The notes beneath the pieces were generated by a model, which was not told where the DNA came from, did no database searches, and saw only the letters and a list, made by a program, of their open reading frames with translations. This document shows, one piece after another, positions 36,163 to 47,894 of a stretch of 64,000 nucleotides of DNA; the stretch's first letter is position 1; each line of letters opens with the position of its first letter. Location: NCBI GenBank assembly GCA_021613335.1, contig JAJTWR010000159.1, positions 1,656,501-1,720,500 on the forward strand, written 5' to 3'. The DNA is from Whitmania pigra (Eukaryota > Annelida > Clitellata > Hirudinida > Haemopidae). The translations under genes were made by a program, and so were the position numbers.

Positions 36163-38303
36163 GCAGATCGACTAAGTGCAAAGTAGAGCCAGGGCCTGTC
36201 TGTTTCGATTTAATCCCATTAACCGCTCATGGTGGACGAGTTATGGCCAGGTGATGATAACGATGATGGAAGAACCGCATTCATATTTAAGAAGCATTTG
36301 CGAACGGGAAGACCTGATCCAGGTTGCGTATAAATGCTATCAGTTATGAGAAGAAATGAAGGTAGAAGAACAAGTAAAAGGTAAAAGGGGGAGGAGTTAA
36401 TCAAGACGTTGTAATAAGTAAACGTTGAAAAGAGGGAGGAGTTAATCCAGACGTTCACGTGAAGAGGCTAGGTCAGTCCATTGTTGCCATAGGAACGGAA
36501 TCTTTTCCGGTTAATTAGATTTAAATGCAGCTGTTTGGAGAAATATTTACAAGGAGCACTCCGAGGATTGCGAGTTCACTGGTTGGAAGGAAGTGCTGCT
36601 TCAGCTGCTGTTGGAATCCAATTCATTTCCGTGTGTTCCAATAAATGACCAGCCTGTTGTTATTGCTGTTGTTGTTGTTCGTGTTGTTGGCCGACAGCAA
36701 TTAAAAGCAATTATCAGACGAGCATCGATTTTCAGTTGCTAATGAAAACAAGCGATTCGAATTCTTGCAAGCGAAATGAGACGTCGGCCTGACATCTAGC
36801 GACGATGAATCAAAACAAAGGGAATCAACGCTGAAAAAAATGTGTTCTAAAAGCGCATAAAAAGTCCTTACAGGGGTCGTTTGCACCTGTGGAAGTTGGC
36901 CGATCAAAACGCCTGCACATGTTGCACAACAAAGTGGCTTATTGGTGGATTGTTAAATTATATTAATTTGTTTATGTTTTTTTTATTAAATTATTAAAAC
37001 CTCTTCATGTTTGTTTATTAAATTTTATTAAATTATAAATAAACGTATTTATGTTTGTTTATTAAATTCAAACAACTTTCTAACCAGAAATGTCATTTAT
37101 GTCATGAAACATATTCGCTTAATTTTCGGTTCATTTATTCTTTAATTGAAAAGTCGCCTGAAATTTAAACACGAAAATTAACGCGTTAAAACGAAACAAA
37201 TAAGAAATTTTAAACGAATTTTTAACTTCAACATTTCGAACAAATTTAAAATGGATTTTTTTAATAATTTATATCGGATTCTTGCATTTAATAAATTATT
37301 AAAAGTAAATTTAATCCAGTACCACTTTTTAAATTATTAGATACTCTTGGATAATAATTGATGTTGAATTCTTATATTTAATAAGTTGAATTCATGTGTT
37401 TAATAAATTACGTTGGATTAAATAATTTTCCGAACAAACATATTAATTTAACGCTATTTTTATGGTGCCGTTTAAAAAGGTGTTCTTGGAATGCAATGTC
37501 AGCGTGGCTTTTGATTTTTCATATTTTGAGACTCGTTCTGTGATTGATGGAAGGATATTTTACAGCAGTGGCGTTGCCGGGATTTGGAGTCTGATGCAAA
37601 ATTTATTTATACCTACGTGAATACATGAATATTGCAACAGTAAAGTACTGCTTGAATGAAGGAAAAGAATTAATTTCAAACTAAAGATCACATGAAGGAA
37701 TGAGATAAATATAAGGGAAGCAATGACAATTGTAATTTAGTTGTAGAAATTTATATAAAATGTAATAAATATTTATTTTGAAAGCTTTCCTAATTTACCG
37801 AAGCTGTATTACATATGTATTTAGTGTATTATAAATTATTATTATTATTATTATTTATAAATTATTTGGATTTAGGAAAATATCGACAGCAAACTGACAA
37901 ACTTTCCCCCGCGGAGATATGCCTACGTGGAGCTGTTATTTAAACACATTAACTCTCATTAATTAATTAATTAATTAATTTTTAAATCCTCCGCTTTAAT
38001 ACCGCTTCAACTCCTGAATGCGTTTGTTCAACCTCGAGCGCATTAACTCTTATTAACTCGCGGACACACACAGCGCTGAGAAGAACCTCGAAATTTCTGA
38101 ACGACGGACCTCCGTGACTTGATTGACACGAAGCTGACAACTTCTACTTCACCCCCTCCTGAGGAAAGAAACCCCTCCCCATTTGGACCACCCATACACA
38201 ACTTGAAAGTCATTCGTAGGCTTATGATTGATGGTCACGTGATCACTTTCATATTGTCTCCTGACGTGATGAAACGAACGACTTACCTCCCAGGTGGTAA
38301 GGC

Positions 38304-38376
38304 AATGATGATGATGATGACGACGATAATGACGTTGACGATGACGTTGACGATGACGTTGACGATGACGATGTTC
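38304..38376. repeat. GATGAC-type tandem repeat
   Basis: ATG units are followed by repeats of the 12-mer ACGTTGACGATG, giving Met/Thr shadow frames. Confidence 0.85.
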
Positions 38377-38474
38377 GTGTTGGGATGTTCATAATAACGG
38401 GCGTTTATGGGGATCAAGTGAATATGAAGATCATTTGATTTTGTAGTGATGATTCCGAGGGCGACATTGGATAG

Positions 38475-38524
38475 GTGATGATGATGATGATGATGACGAC
38501 GACTACGACGACGACGACGACGAC

Positions 38525-38556
<32 letters not shown>

Positions 38557-38615
38557 CAACGTCAAACGATAATGATGATGATGATAATGATGATGTTGAT
38601 GATGATGATGATGGC
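38475..38615. repeat. (ATG/ACG)n microsatellite
   Basis: Runs of ATG and ACG triplets have short interruptions. The orientation is opposite to the (ATC)n array that begins about 115 bp downstream. Confidence 0.95.
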
Positions 38616-38725
38616 TACATTGAATGTTCAAATGGGGAAGTTGATGATGCCTCCACTTCCAGACCCCGATAGATTTTGTTAGATGATGGAAAGACTGGAA
38701 TGGTGAGTGAAGTACGACGCTGACA

Positions 38726-39190
<465 letters not shown>

Positions 39191-40780
39191 TCAAGTACCT
39201 TTCTGTCAAGAATGTGCATGTGATTCATTTCTTGTTCAACATTTCACTACCAGCAACATCATCAACATCAACATCAGCAGCAGCAGGAGGAGAAAGGTAT
39301 TCACAAGAAGAAAACATAAAGCAGGACAGCCTCACTGAGAATCGAAATGCGAACCACTCCTTTTAATGCGTCTTGAGCGTGTTTTAAAGTTGCAACTCTC
39401 ATCGTCGCTCGCGTCGATGTTCGGATGTTTTGGAGGACTCAACTGGGGAGTGAAGCCGATAACGAGCTAAGAAGTGGAGCAGAACAACCTGGAAGGAATT
39501 CTTTGTCGAGAGACGTAAATAAAGCAATTTCATGCTTCCTTTCCTCTGAGTGAAGACGAGAAAATCGGGAGACCATAAAATGTTTCCGTTGAAGAAGTTT
39601 CATACGCCGTCAGAATATATAACCCCATCCATCCATTTTCTTTTTCGAACTCTTCAGCACGCCTCGTGGACAGCAGTTTGTTCCAAGTGCAGAGTCAAGC
39701 ACTGACCCGCATTCCACTCCACAAGCACGACTTTTGACCAACACTTCTTCTTCATCAATTTTGTTCTCATTCTTCTGCGCGGTAGTTTCCTCCTGTTTGG
39801 AAATTCTTTCCTTATTGCGAGGGAATCTGCTCATGAATCATATATGAGATAATTCGCATGAAAGGACCCATTTGCAACATTAAGAATTGCTTCTCACATG
39901 CTCTCGCCAGTTTTCGACGCCTTAGTCATCTAAGTTCAATTTGTCACGAACGACATTTTTGCTCTGTGAAATGAAATTAGGAATTCCTCATTTTTTGATT
40001 TTCATTGTCTAAATAATTTGACAATTTAAAATATTTTACATGAATTCATTACTTTTGGAGACTTAATTTCATTGGTCCTTTCTTCAAGGAAGATAATGAC
40101 GACGACGACGACGATGATGATGATGATGATTTAAAACTAAATATCTGTACGTGCGGAACCAACCTCATCATTTCACACTGACTTTTTATGAACATAAAAT
40201 TATTCTGAATTAAACTTATTCTAAATTTTAATCGTTAAATCATCTTTAATGATGTTGCAAACTCATGATTAATGATCACAAATATTCTCATTCACTTCAA
40301 CTTAAAATTCCAGAAAATAAACTTTTTTTTCAGTGAAGCAAATGCGTTTAAAAGAGCAGAAACTCGCTGGAGACAGATTGGCACTTTGTAAAATGTGCTC
40401 CCCCAGGACACGTCAAGCAATGTTTTGATGACAAAATCACCGAGAATAAATCTTTGGACGTTATTTTATTAGATGGAAAAGAGGCAGTGCAGAACAATAA
40501 ATATTAAAAATGCTTGTTTGTTTCTCCGTTTGTTTGTTGTTGTGGTCGTCACATCTGTTAGTGGTGTTGTTCCCCTGTTATTCTTATTTCTGTTGAACGA
40601 CTGGTTACTCCAACGTTTTTTTTATCAACATCCGAGATATCACAACGACTGAATGAATGATTTCTCAAAGCAGTCCAGAATGAGAAGAACATAAACATCG
40701 CAATTCATCGAAGCGTAACTGCATGCATCACCTGTTTGAGCTCCGCTACAGGTTTATTACTTCATTACTTACTGCTCGTA
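39191..40780. other. Gene-free interval
   Basis: No conserved coding sequence is visible. A short ACG/ATG triplet tract lies at about 40096-40131. Confidence 0.4.
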
Positions 40781-40965
40781 TATTGTTATATGTATTATTA
40801 TATATATCATTTTATGTATTATTATATGTATTGTTATATGAATTATTATATGTATTATCATTATCTATCATTATATGTATTATTATTATATATCATTATA
40901 TGTATTATTATATGTATTGTTATATGAATTATTACATGTATTATTATATATATCATTATGTTGCA
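40780..40965. repeat. AT-rich tandem repeat, about 87-bp period
   Basis: ATGTATTATTATATGTATTG followed by TTATATGAATTATTA occurs twice, about 87 bp apart, within a larger block of TATTA/TATATCA variants. Confidence 0.75.
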
Positions 40966-41127
40966 ACTTCAAAGCAACTTCGGAGATGTTCCAACAAAAA
41001 ACTTCTTGCCATCGAGAGCAACCATCCGTGTCCGCGTAATGGTGAAACAATCAATCACGGAGAATCAATATCGCCCTTCCGAAACTCATTGACCCAACTT
41101 CCTGCACATCGGTCATCCTGGCTGTGG

Positions 41128-41192
41128 ATTGTTGTTGCTGTTGTTGTTGTTCTTGTTGTTGTTGCTGCTGCTGCTGTTGTTATTGTTGTTGC

Positions 41193-41223
<31 letters not shown>

Positions 41224-41262
41224 CTTGTTGTTGTTGCTGTTGCTGTTGTTGTTGCTGCTGTT

Positions 41263-41306
<44 letters not shown>

Positions 41307-41417
41307 TGCTGTTGTTGTTGTTGTTGTTGCTGCTGTTGTTGTTGCTGTTGTTGTTGCTGTTGTTGTTGCTGTTGTTGTTGCTGTTGTTGTTGCTGTTGTT
41401 GTTGCTGTTGTTGTTGT
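41128..41417. repeat. (TTG/CTG)n microsatellite, about 290 bp
   Basis: The array is TTG units with regularly scattered CTG, more regular at the 3' end where (TTGCTGTTG)n repeats. Poly-Cys, poly-Leu, poly-Val and, on the minus strand, poly-Gln frames all run through it, as expected of a frame-neutral repeat. Confidence 0.95.
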
Positions 41418-41785
41418 ATAAATTTCAATAACACCGACGGAAATTTTAAAAGCACCTTTTAAAAGCTAGATGAACTCCTTGCAAGGAGCAATAAAATGCG
41501 TCGAGAAGATGAAGGTAATGATGCGGTAATGATGAAGGTGATGCAGAGGATTGAAGAGTTATGGTAATGATGCCATTAGGTTGACGATTTGAAAACTGAA
41601 AGTCTCGCGGATGCGTTACTTGGAAACAACTTCGTCGTATGGGGAGGAGCATCCTCATTCATGTTTATTCATGATCCACAAATTCTTCCATATTTATAGA
41701 CCAACCATCTCTAAGTAGCATGGATCTGTTTTTCTGATATGCACAGCTTTTATCCATTTAACCAATATATTCATCTGCATCCATT

Positions 41786-41835
41786 CACACATCCATCTGA
41801 ACTCACATCCATTCACACATCCATCTGAACTCACA
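41786..41835. repeat. 28-bp tandem duplication
   Basis: ATCCATTCACACATCCATCT followed by GAACTCAC is present twice in direct succession. Confidence 0.85.
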
Positions 41836-41999
41836 ATTATCCAGCCATCCTTCTAGTTGCTTAAGGATGGTTAAGGATTCAAATACATGTGAATCCTTCA
41901 TTATTCATTAATCCAAAATGATGGGAATTATAAATAGCAGGAATTTAAATATAAGGTGTATTAAAATTCACAATTGTTGAAAGCATAAATAAATAATTA

Positions 42000-42140
42000 C
42001 ACCTGCAACTATTGTAAATACCACATTTATACATTTAATAATTATAAATACCGTATTTGCACATACAATAATTATAAATATCATATTTACATATAATAAT
42101 TATAAAAATCATAATTACACCTACAATAACTATAAATATC
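42000..42140. repeat. Degenerate AT-rich tandem repeat
   Basis: ACAATAATTATAAATA and ACCTACAATAACTATAAATA-type units recur four to five times. Confidence 0.7.
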
Positions 42141-42366
42141 AGGAGAAGGAAAACATAAACAAACGGTCCACCCACATAAATATTTCCTTCAACAACACTT
42201 TCCGACAGTGAAACAACTGAATATCTGACGGAGATGACGACAACAGTGGTGAAGACGACGACGACGACAATTAAGACGAGGTGCCTCGTTATGTGGCGCC
42301 TGATTAAAATGATGTGAAGCCAAGCACGCTTGTCTGTCATAATCAAGGTACACAGATAATATGACA

Positions 42367-42470
42367 GATAATATGCCCATTCCATATACAGATATGCAGG
42401 CCTTGAGATAATATGCCCATTCCATATACCGATATGCAGGCCTTGAGATAATATGCCTCTTCCATAAAGT
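42367..42470. repeat. 40-bp tandem repeat, about 2.5 copies
   Basis: GATAATATGCCCATTCCATA, then TACAGATATGCAGGCCTTGA, repeats at 42367 and 42407, with a partial third copy from 42447. The copies are almost identical. Confidence 0.9.
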
Positions 42471-42540
42471 CCCAAGGACGTACTCGATACGATACTCAGA
42501 TCTAAGCACGACGATCAAAAGTGGAAAATTCGACCTGACG

Positions 42541-42606
42541 ACTTGTTAATTACTCGTTAATTATTCGTTAATTATTCGTTAATTATCCGTTAATTATCCG
42601 TTAATA
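42541..42606. repeat. 12-bp tandem repeat
   Basis: CGTTAATTATTC-type units repeat five times with drift from ATTC to ATCC. Confidence 0.85.
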
Positions 42607-43254
42607 ATTCCATCGTTTAGCTTTTTCTTCTAGAAACTCTCCACTGTTGAGAACTTCTTTCATTGAATCGATGTCATCCATCACTCAACATGAGACGAAA
42701 CAAGGGGATCGAATGACTTTTACGAACATGCTTTCATGCACTTTCTGTCAAGAATTGTGGAATACAAAATATTAATCGTGAATTATAAATTATTATTTGA
42801 CGATTATTAATTATTAATAATTAATTGTGAATTCAATCTATTCAATCTCAATAAATCAGAAACACATGAATTCCATGATTAGAAATAAAACATAAAATAT
42901 AAAATTTGATAAAATAAATTAGTTTCTTTTTAATAACATTTCATGCGGAAACAAAAAGGACAAAAGTTTAAAAGTTTATTTTTGAAAATTTTAAATGCAT
43001 TTATATTAGAAGTTGATAATATTTGTATATTTCCAATAATTCTTCAAGTTAATGAACTGTTGAATATGCAATTAATTCAATTATTTTAAGCAAAACATTT
43101 TCCAAAGAAGTTCAAGGAATAAATTGAGGAACATTTTTAAGGTTTCAAATGAACTCACTCAGACTTTTGATAATATTTGATAATTGACTAATTGATAATG
43201 ATATTTAAACCTTTATTTCAGAAAATACCAAATACTTGAACGTTAAACATCATG

Positions 43255-43301
43255 TTAAAAGCATAACGTTAAAGCATGAGGCTTAACGTTTAAATTATAA
43301 T
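43255..43301. repeat. Left part of a minisatellite split by the hAT element
   Basis: GGCTTAACGTTTAAATTATAAT here matches GGCTTAATGTTTAAATTATAAT at about 44549-44570, on the far side of the hAT insertion. Confidence 0.7.
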
Positions 43302-44514
43302 CAGTGGCATACCAAGGAAGGGGCGGCATTTTAAGAGAGTACATTTAAACATTTAAACATTTGAACACGTAAACATTTAAAAAGTGGTCTTTTCTCCAGT
43401 TTTTCTGCTGTGTTCATTCAAGGATCAGATTTCCATTTGACATTTGGTATAACCTATCGATTGAAATCACCTTATAAATTTCTTAAAACATTTCGTGAAA
43501 TATTAAATAAAGACAATTCGTTCTAAACCAAGACCAGATTTTATATTTTATTCATGAGCAGTCTGAAGTTTCCATGCATTTTGTATTTTTTTGTGTGACT
43601 TTTCAAAGAAGGTCCGTAATGAAGAGAATGAAGGTTACTCCATAGGAAGAGAAAGTCCAATAGACGAATCCAAAAAATGCTGCTTTGAACTTAGGACTTT
43701 AGGAGAGTCGAATCCGCAAAAAGACACAAATGGATGTTGAAGGATTGACTAATACATCGCTGGGATTTGATGCTGAGTTGAGACGGGAAATGCCGTGTGT
43801 CAGGTTGACTGGGGAAATATCTTGCAGATTTCAACAAGTTCATGATCTTGCAAACAAATACGCCTTTCTCACTGTGAAACCTGTTTGATGATAATTATGA
43901 TTGTCAGCTAGGCAAAGTTGATGAAAACATAGAGAAAGAAGAGTTTGCCAAAAGGGAGAGATTGAAGTGTTTTGTGGAAGCCTCGGGAAACGATAAAATC
44001 GATGAACCCCTTCAAGTTTTGATCTTCCTAACCCAAGCTATTAGTGCTGCTAGCTGTGAGCGCTCATTCTCCAAACTTAAGTTAATAAAAAACCTCCATC
44101 GATGAGCCAGGCATGACTTGAGGACTTCATAGAAAGGGAACTTGTCGATGGACTTAATTTCGAAAATTTTAAATAAAAAACATTGCGGAAAGAAAAGCGC
44201 GGAAAATTTGTTTATAAATTTTAATTTGATTGCAGTTCAATGAAAATAAATATTTGAGAGCTTTTCGAAATTTCGAAGGTTAACGTATTATTAAGGGTCG
44301 AGAGGGGCGGCAAATCTTACGACCGCCTCGGGTGGCAAGAACCGTTGGTAAGCCACTGCTTGCGATTGACTGTTTATTTTGTTCAAAACAGCAGAATTCA
44401 TTTTTTTCAATTATTTGAAAATATTTTTGCTTAAATTGAAATTAAAATTGAGACACCTTGAGGCGGCAAATCTTATGACTGCCCAGGGCGGCAAGAACAG
44501 TTAATAATCCACTG
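43302..44514 (+). mobile_element. Degenerate hAT transposon (1,213 bp) with perfect target-site duplications
   Basis: The left end is CAGTGGCATACC and the right end is the complement of CAGTGGATTATTAACTG. Perfect 8-bp duplications ATTATAAT lie at 43294-43301 and 44515-44522. The plus strand retains transposase pieces: FDAELRREMPCVR and DLANKYAFLT near 43770-43875, and LQVLIFLTQAISAASCERSF followed by SKLKLIKN near 44010-44095, the hAT C-terminal dimerisation motif. Stops and frameshifts break the frame, so it is inactive. A second right-end-like sequence (GGGGCGGCAAATCTTA...AAGCCACTG) lies internally at 44296-44359. Confidence 0.92.
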
Positions 44515-44519
44515 ATTAT

Positions 44520-44605
44520 AATGCTTAATGCTTAATGTCTACAATATAAGGCTTAATGTTTAAATTATAATGCTTAATGTCTACAATATAATGCTCAATG
44601 TTTAA
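44520..44605. repeat. Right part of the hAT-interrupted minisatellite
   Basis: Units built from GCTTAATGTCTACAATATAA and GCTTAATGTTTAAATTATAA alternate for about 85 bp. Confidence 0.75.
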
Positions 44606-45879
44606 TCAACAAATCATGTCAACTTTAAAAGTAAATGAAGCATTCCTTATTTCCCAACTTGTATGTGGCAAGGCACTGAACAAATATAAATAAATAAATA
44701 AAAATGTATGAATGATTGAACGAACTTTCAATAAATAAATAAAGTGTTCCTCATTGTTATGTAGAAGCGTTCTTAACGAGAAACAAGATCCAAATGGGAT
44801 TGTAAGGACATGCAATAATTTACAGATTTAAAATCAAAATTTGCTTCACTTAAACATTTTTTACTCGGCTTAGTGAATGAAAACCACGTCCATTCAGGTG
44901 TTGTGGCAATAAATTCAGTTGGCTTCAACTGCTCTGAAAATTTCTCGATGAACCAATTTCTGGACGATCAAACATTTGAGATTCGCTTAAATGAAGCTTA
45001 ATTTTCAATCATTGATGCATTTATTGGAGCGAGAGTGTAAATTAAATTCCCTGAAATGGATCATCCATTGATTCGCATACAAATGCTTGCGTGTGTACCA
45101 CGGCAACGGCGACTCACCCTAGCGACGAACACTTTCAATTGTTGCGTCACAACGGACTCGGAACAATTATTTCCTGTTCCGTGATTATCTCGATAAATTC
45201 AATTGCAGACCCGAAGAAATTAAATTTGATTCCAATTAGCGCCTGTCTACTTGATAAAGTCCTCTCGTCTGACGGAGCATATCTAAGCACTGATTCGATC
45301 TTGATCAAATGCTCAGCTCACAAAGTTGACCAAGCGTGCTTTTGGAAATTGCTATGAGCGTTTTTTACTTCCATCATCCTGCATTCCATTCCTCGCCAGT
45401 TCCAGGTGAATTGTTCGTCGTATCACGTGGACTGACTGACTGTGTCACCTTTCCAATAAAGTCGTTGGCCATTCACCGAATGAATTGCATTTTGCGTTCA
45501 TAAATTGCTGAGATGGATGCATGCGATGTTGTTCTGTTGTCGCAGAAGACGCAATCAGTTGAGATAAATGATGACGATTCGTGACTCTTCATATTTTCCA
45601 ACGTTAAGTGACGACGTCAGGAGCTGTCAATAAGAGCTGATTATATTATCTTTTATTACGTTACTTTGCAAAAAATGTCAATAAATAGATTTAAAAATGT
45701 TTAAAACTGCTTAAAAAAATTTTTCCAGCTTGAAGAAAATCCTCATTTTTTATTTATTCGCAACCACTGTGCCAGGTTGTTCCTTCTGATGTTGAAAGCA
45801 ATGCAGTGTTCTCCTAATTGATGAAACATTGCATCCCTTCTGTAACTCAATTGCATCCTTGCAACTTAAAAGGTTAAAT
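44606..45879. other. Gene-free interval
   Basis: A short TAAA run near 44686-44702 follows TGTGGCAAGGCACTGAACAAAT, which may be a SINE-like tail. I see no supported gene. Confidence 0.35.
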
Positions 45880-46098
<219 letters not shown>

Positions 46099-47894
46099 TA
46101 ATAAATATTAACAACTACTATTATTTATTAATAATAATTGGTTTTATTATAAATAGAAAATGACATTAAATGTCTTGTTACCATGAAAATAATGTCTTAA
46201 AGCATTTCCAGCATTTAAGCGTAGTTTTATTTCTTGTTTAAATAGAAGATATTGTAGATTTAGTTCATTCTAAAGTTCATAAAATTCTGATGCTTTCTTC
46301 GCTTCGGTGCCAACTTTCGACTTAATTTTTTGTATTTTTCTGGAAAGTCCATCAAACGTTTCCAAATCACGAAAAACCCATCTGCTGTTATTTTTCTTTT
46401 TTTTGGCCTTTTGAAATGTGAGAACTGCGGCCATGCTTTGACTTGACAGCAAGTTAATATTTCCGTTGCAACAACTCTCAAAAAATGAAGAAATGTTTGC
46501 GAATATGTCAACATTTCATGTCGCTCGAAACATTAAATGTTCTTAACATCGAGAAAGTTATCAAATCAACGATATGCCTTCCAAAGTTTCTACTCGATAT
46601 GCAAATATCATTTCCAATCACTTTATCGTCAAAAGCTGCTGACATGACTGAGGTATGAACCGCTTGTTTCAAGTCATTTCAACTTCAGGAAGCACTTGTC
46701 CAAAGTATTTCAGCTTCAAGTTTCAAATAATACTTTTTTTACTTTTTCAAAATTGTCAAATTCAAACAAATTTTTGAACTTTCAAAATTGTGAACATTTT
46801 AAAAAATCGTCATGTTCTGGAATAATGTGATGATTTTAAGCGATAGTTATTTTTAAAATGAATCATTGAATGGAGTGGAAGTTATCAGCTTAACGGTTTT
46901 CAGTTGCAGGAGCCTTCGTTATCTGAATGTTCAATTGCGCAATTTAAATTAATTTATTAATTATTAACTAATAATTTGCTTAATTAATAACGTACACAGT
47001 TGACTAATCTAATTGTTTAACTATCTGTTTAACTTTAAATCGATTGTTTGTTCAGCCACTTCCAACAGCATCATCTATCTTCTCTCGTTAGGACAGAATT
47101 TCTTTTTGAGAAAAACTTTTAAAATAGCATTTATGGATACCGTTGCTAACTAAACAATTTTTCAAATTCGTATCGGTATTAATTCATCATTAACAGAGAA
47201 GTTCATTTTTAAATTTTAAAACACGATCGAGAATTGGTTCTTCAGCTTCAACAAATAAGAGATTTCACTTTACGTACTAAATATACTATAATATAATAAA
47301 TATTGCTGAGTTCACGAGTCAATGAAGCGTGACGAAGCACAAGTGACAAGTCCTCTCGACTGGGGAGAAGGTTGCTGTCGAAGAAGATCCACTGAATCAA
47401 TGGAAGCTTCGGATTCGCCTGGAATCGCATGGAAAGGCAATTATCTCCGTGAAATAATGAACTCCCGCACAGGAAGTGGATGAACGATGCACTTTTAAGA
47501 CCGAAGACCTTCAAAGGAACTGCTTTCATAACTCGCTCATGCACAACTTGCTTGATGGATTCGTGACGGAAGCTCGAACGAGGGTCAGGCTTGTTCGTGC
47601 TTTTTGCATTCCAACTTTCAACCTTTGGAGAGGATTTGTTAAATAATTTGTTAAACTATAATTCATAAATCACAGCCTCATAACTCGCTGTTATCAATAA
47701 GGCGAAGATAATTCCATTCGACGTTTGCACCGGATGACGGTATCAATTTCAATGCGAGCGCACTGAACGCGCGGTGGACATTGAAAAACTTGGTTTCGTT
47801 GAACATTTAATTGCAAAAGGTAACCTCAACAACGAAACACAAAATTTCTATTTAAGTCGTTTGAATGTTTTTGTTCTTCTTTGTTTTCGTTTAG
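46099..47894. other. No supported gene; possible 5' region of the DPR-like gene
   Basis: A frame from 47774 (GTG-initiated) reads DIEKLGFVEHLIAKG to a GTAACC site and would be phase-compatible with the exon at 47895, but it lacks an ATG. Missing upstream exons, including a signal peptide, must lie somewhere before 47895. Confidence 0.35.

Noticed and set aside
41124..41462. Poly-Cys, poly-Leu, poly-Val frames and a minus-strand poly-Gln frame
   Set aside because: These are artefacts of a (TTG/CTG)n array. No flanking exon structure was found.
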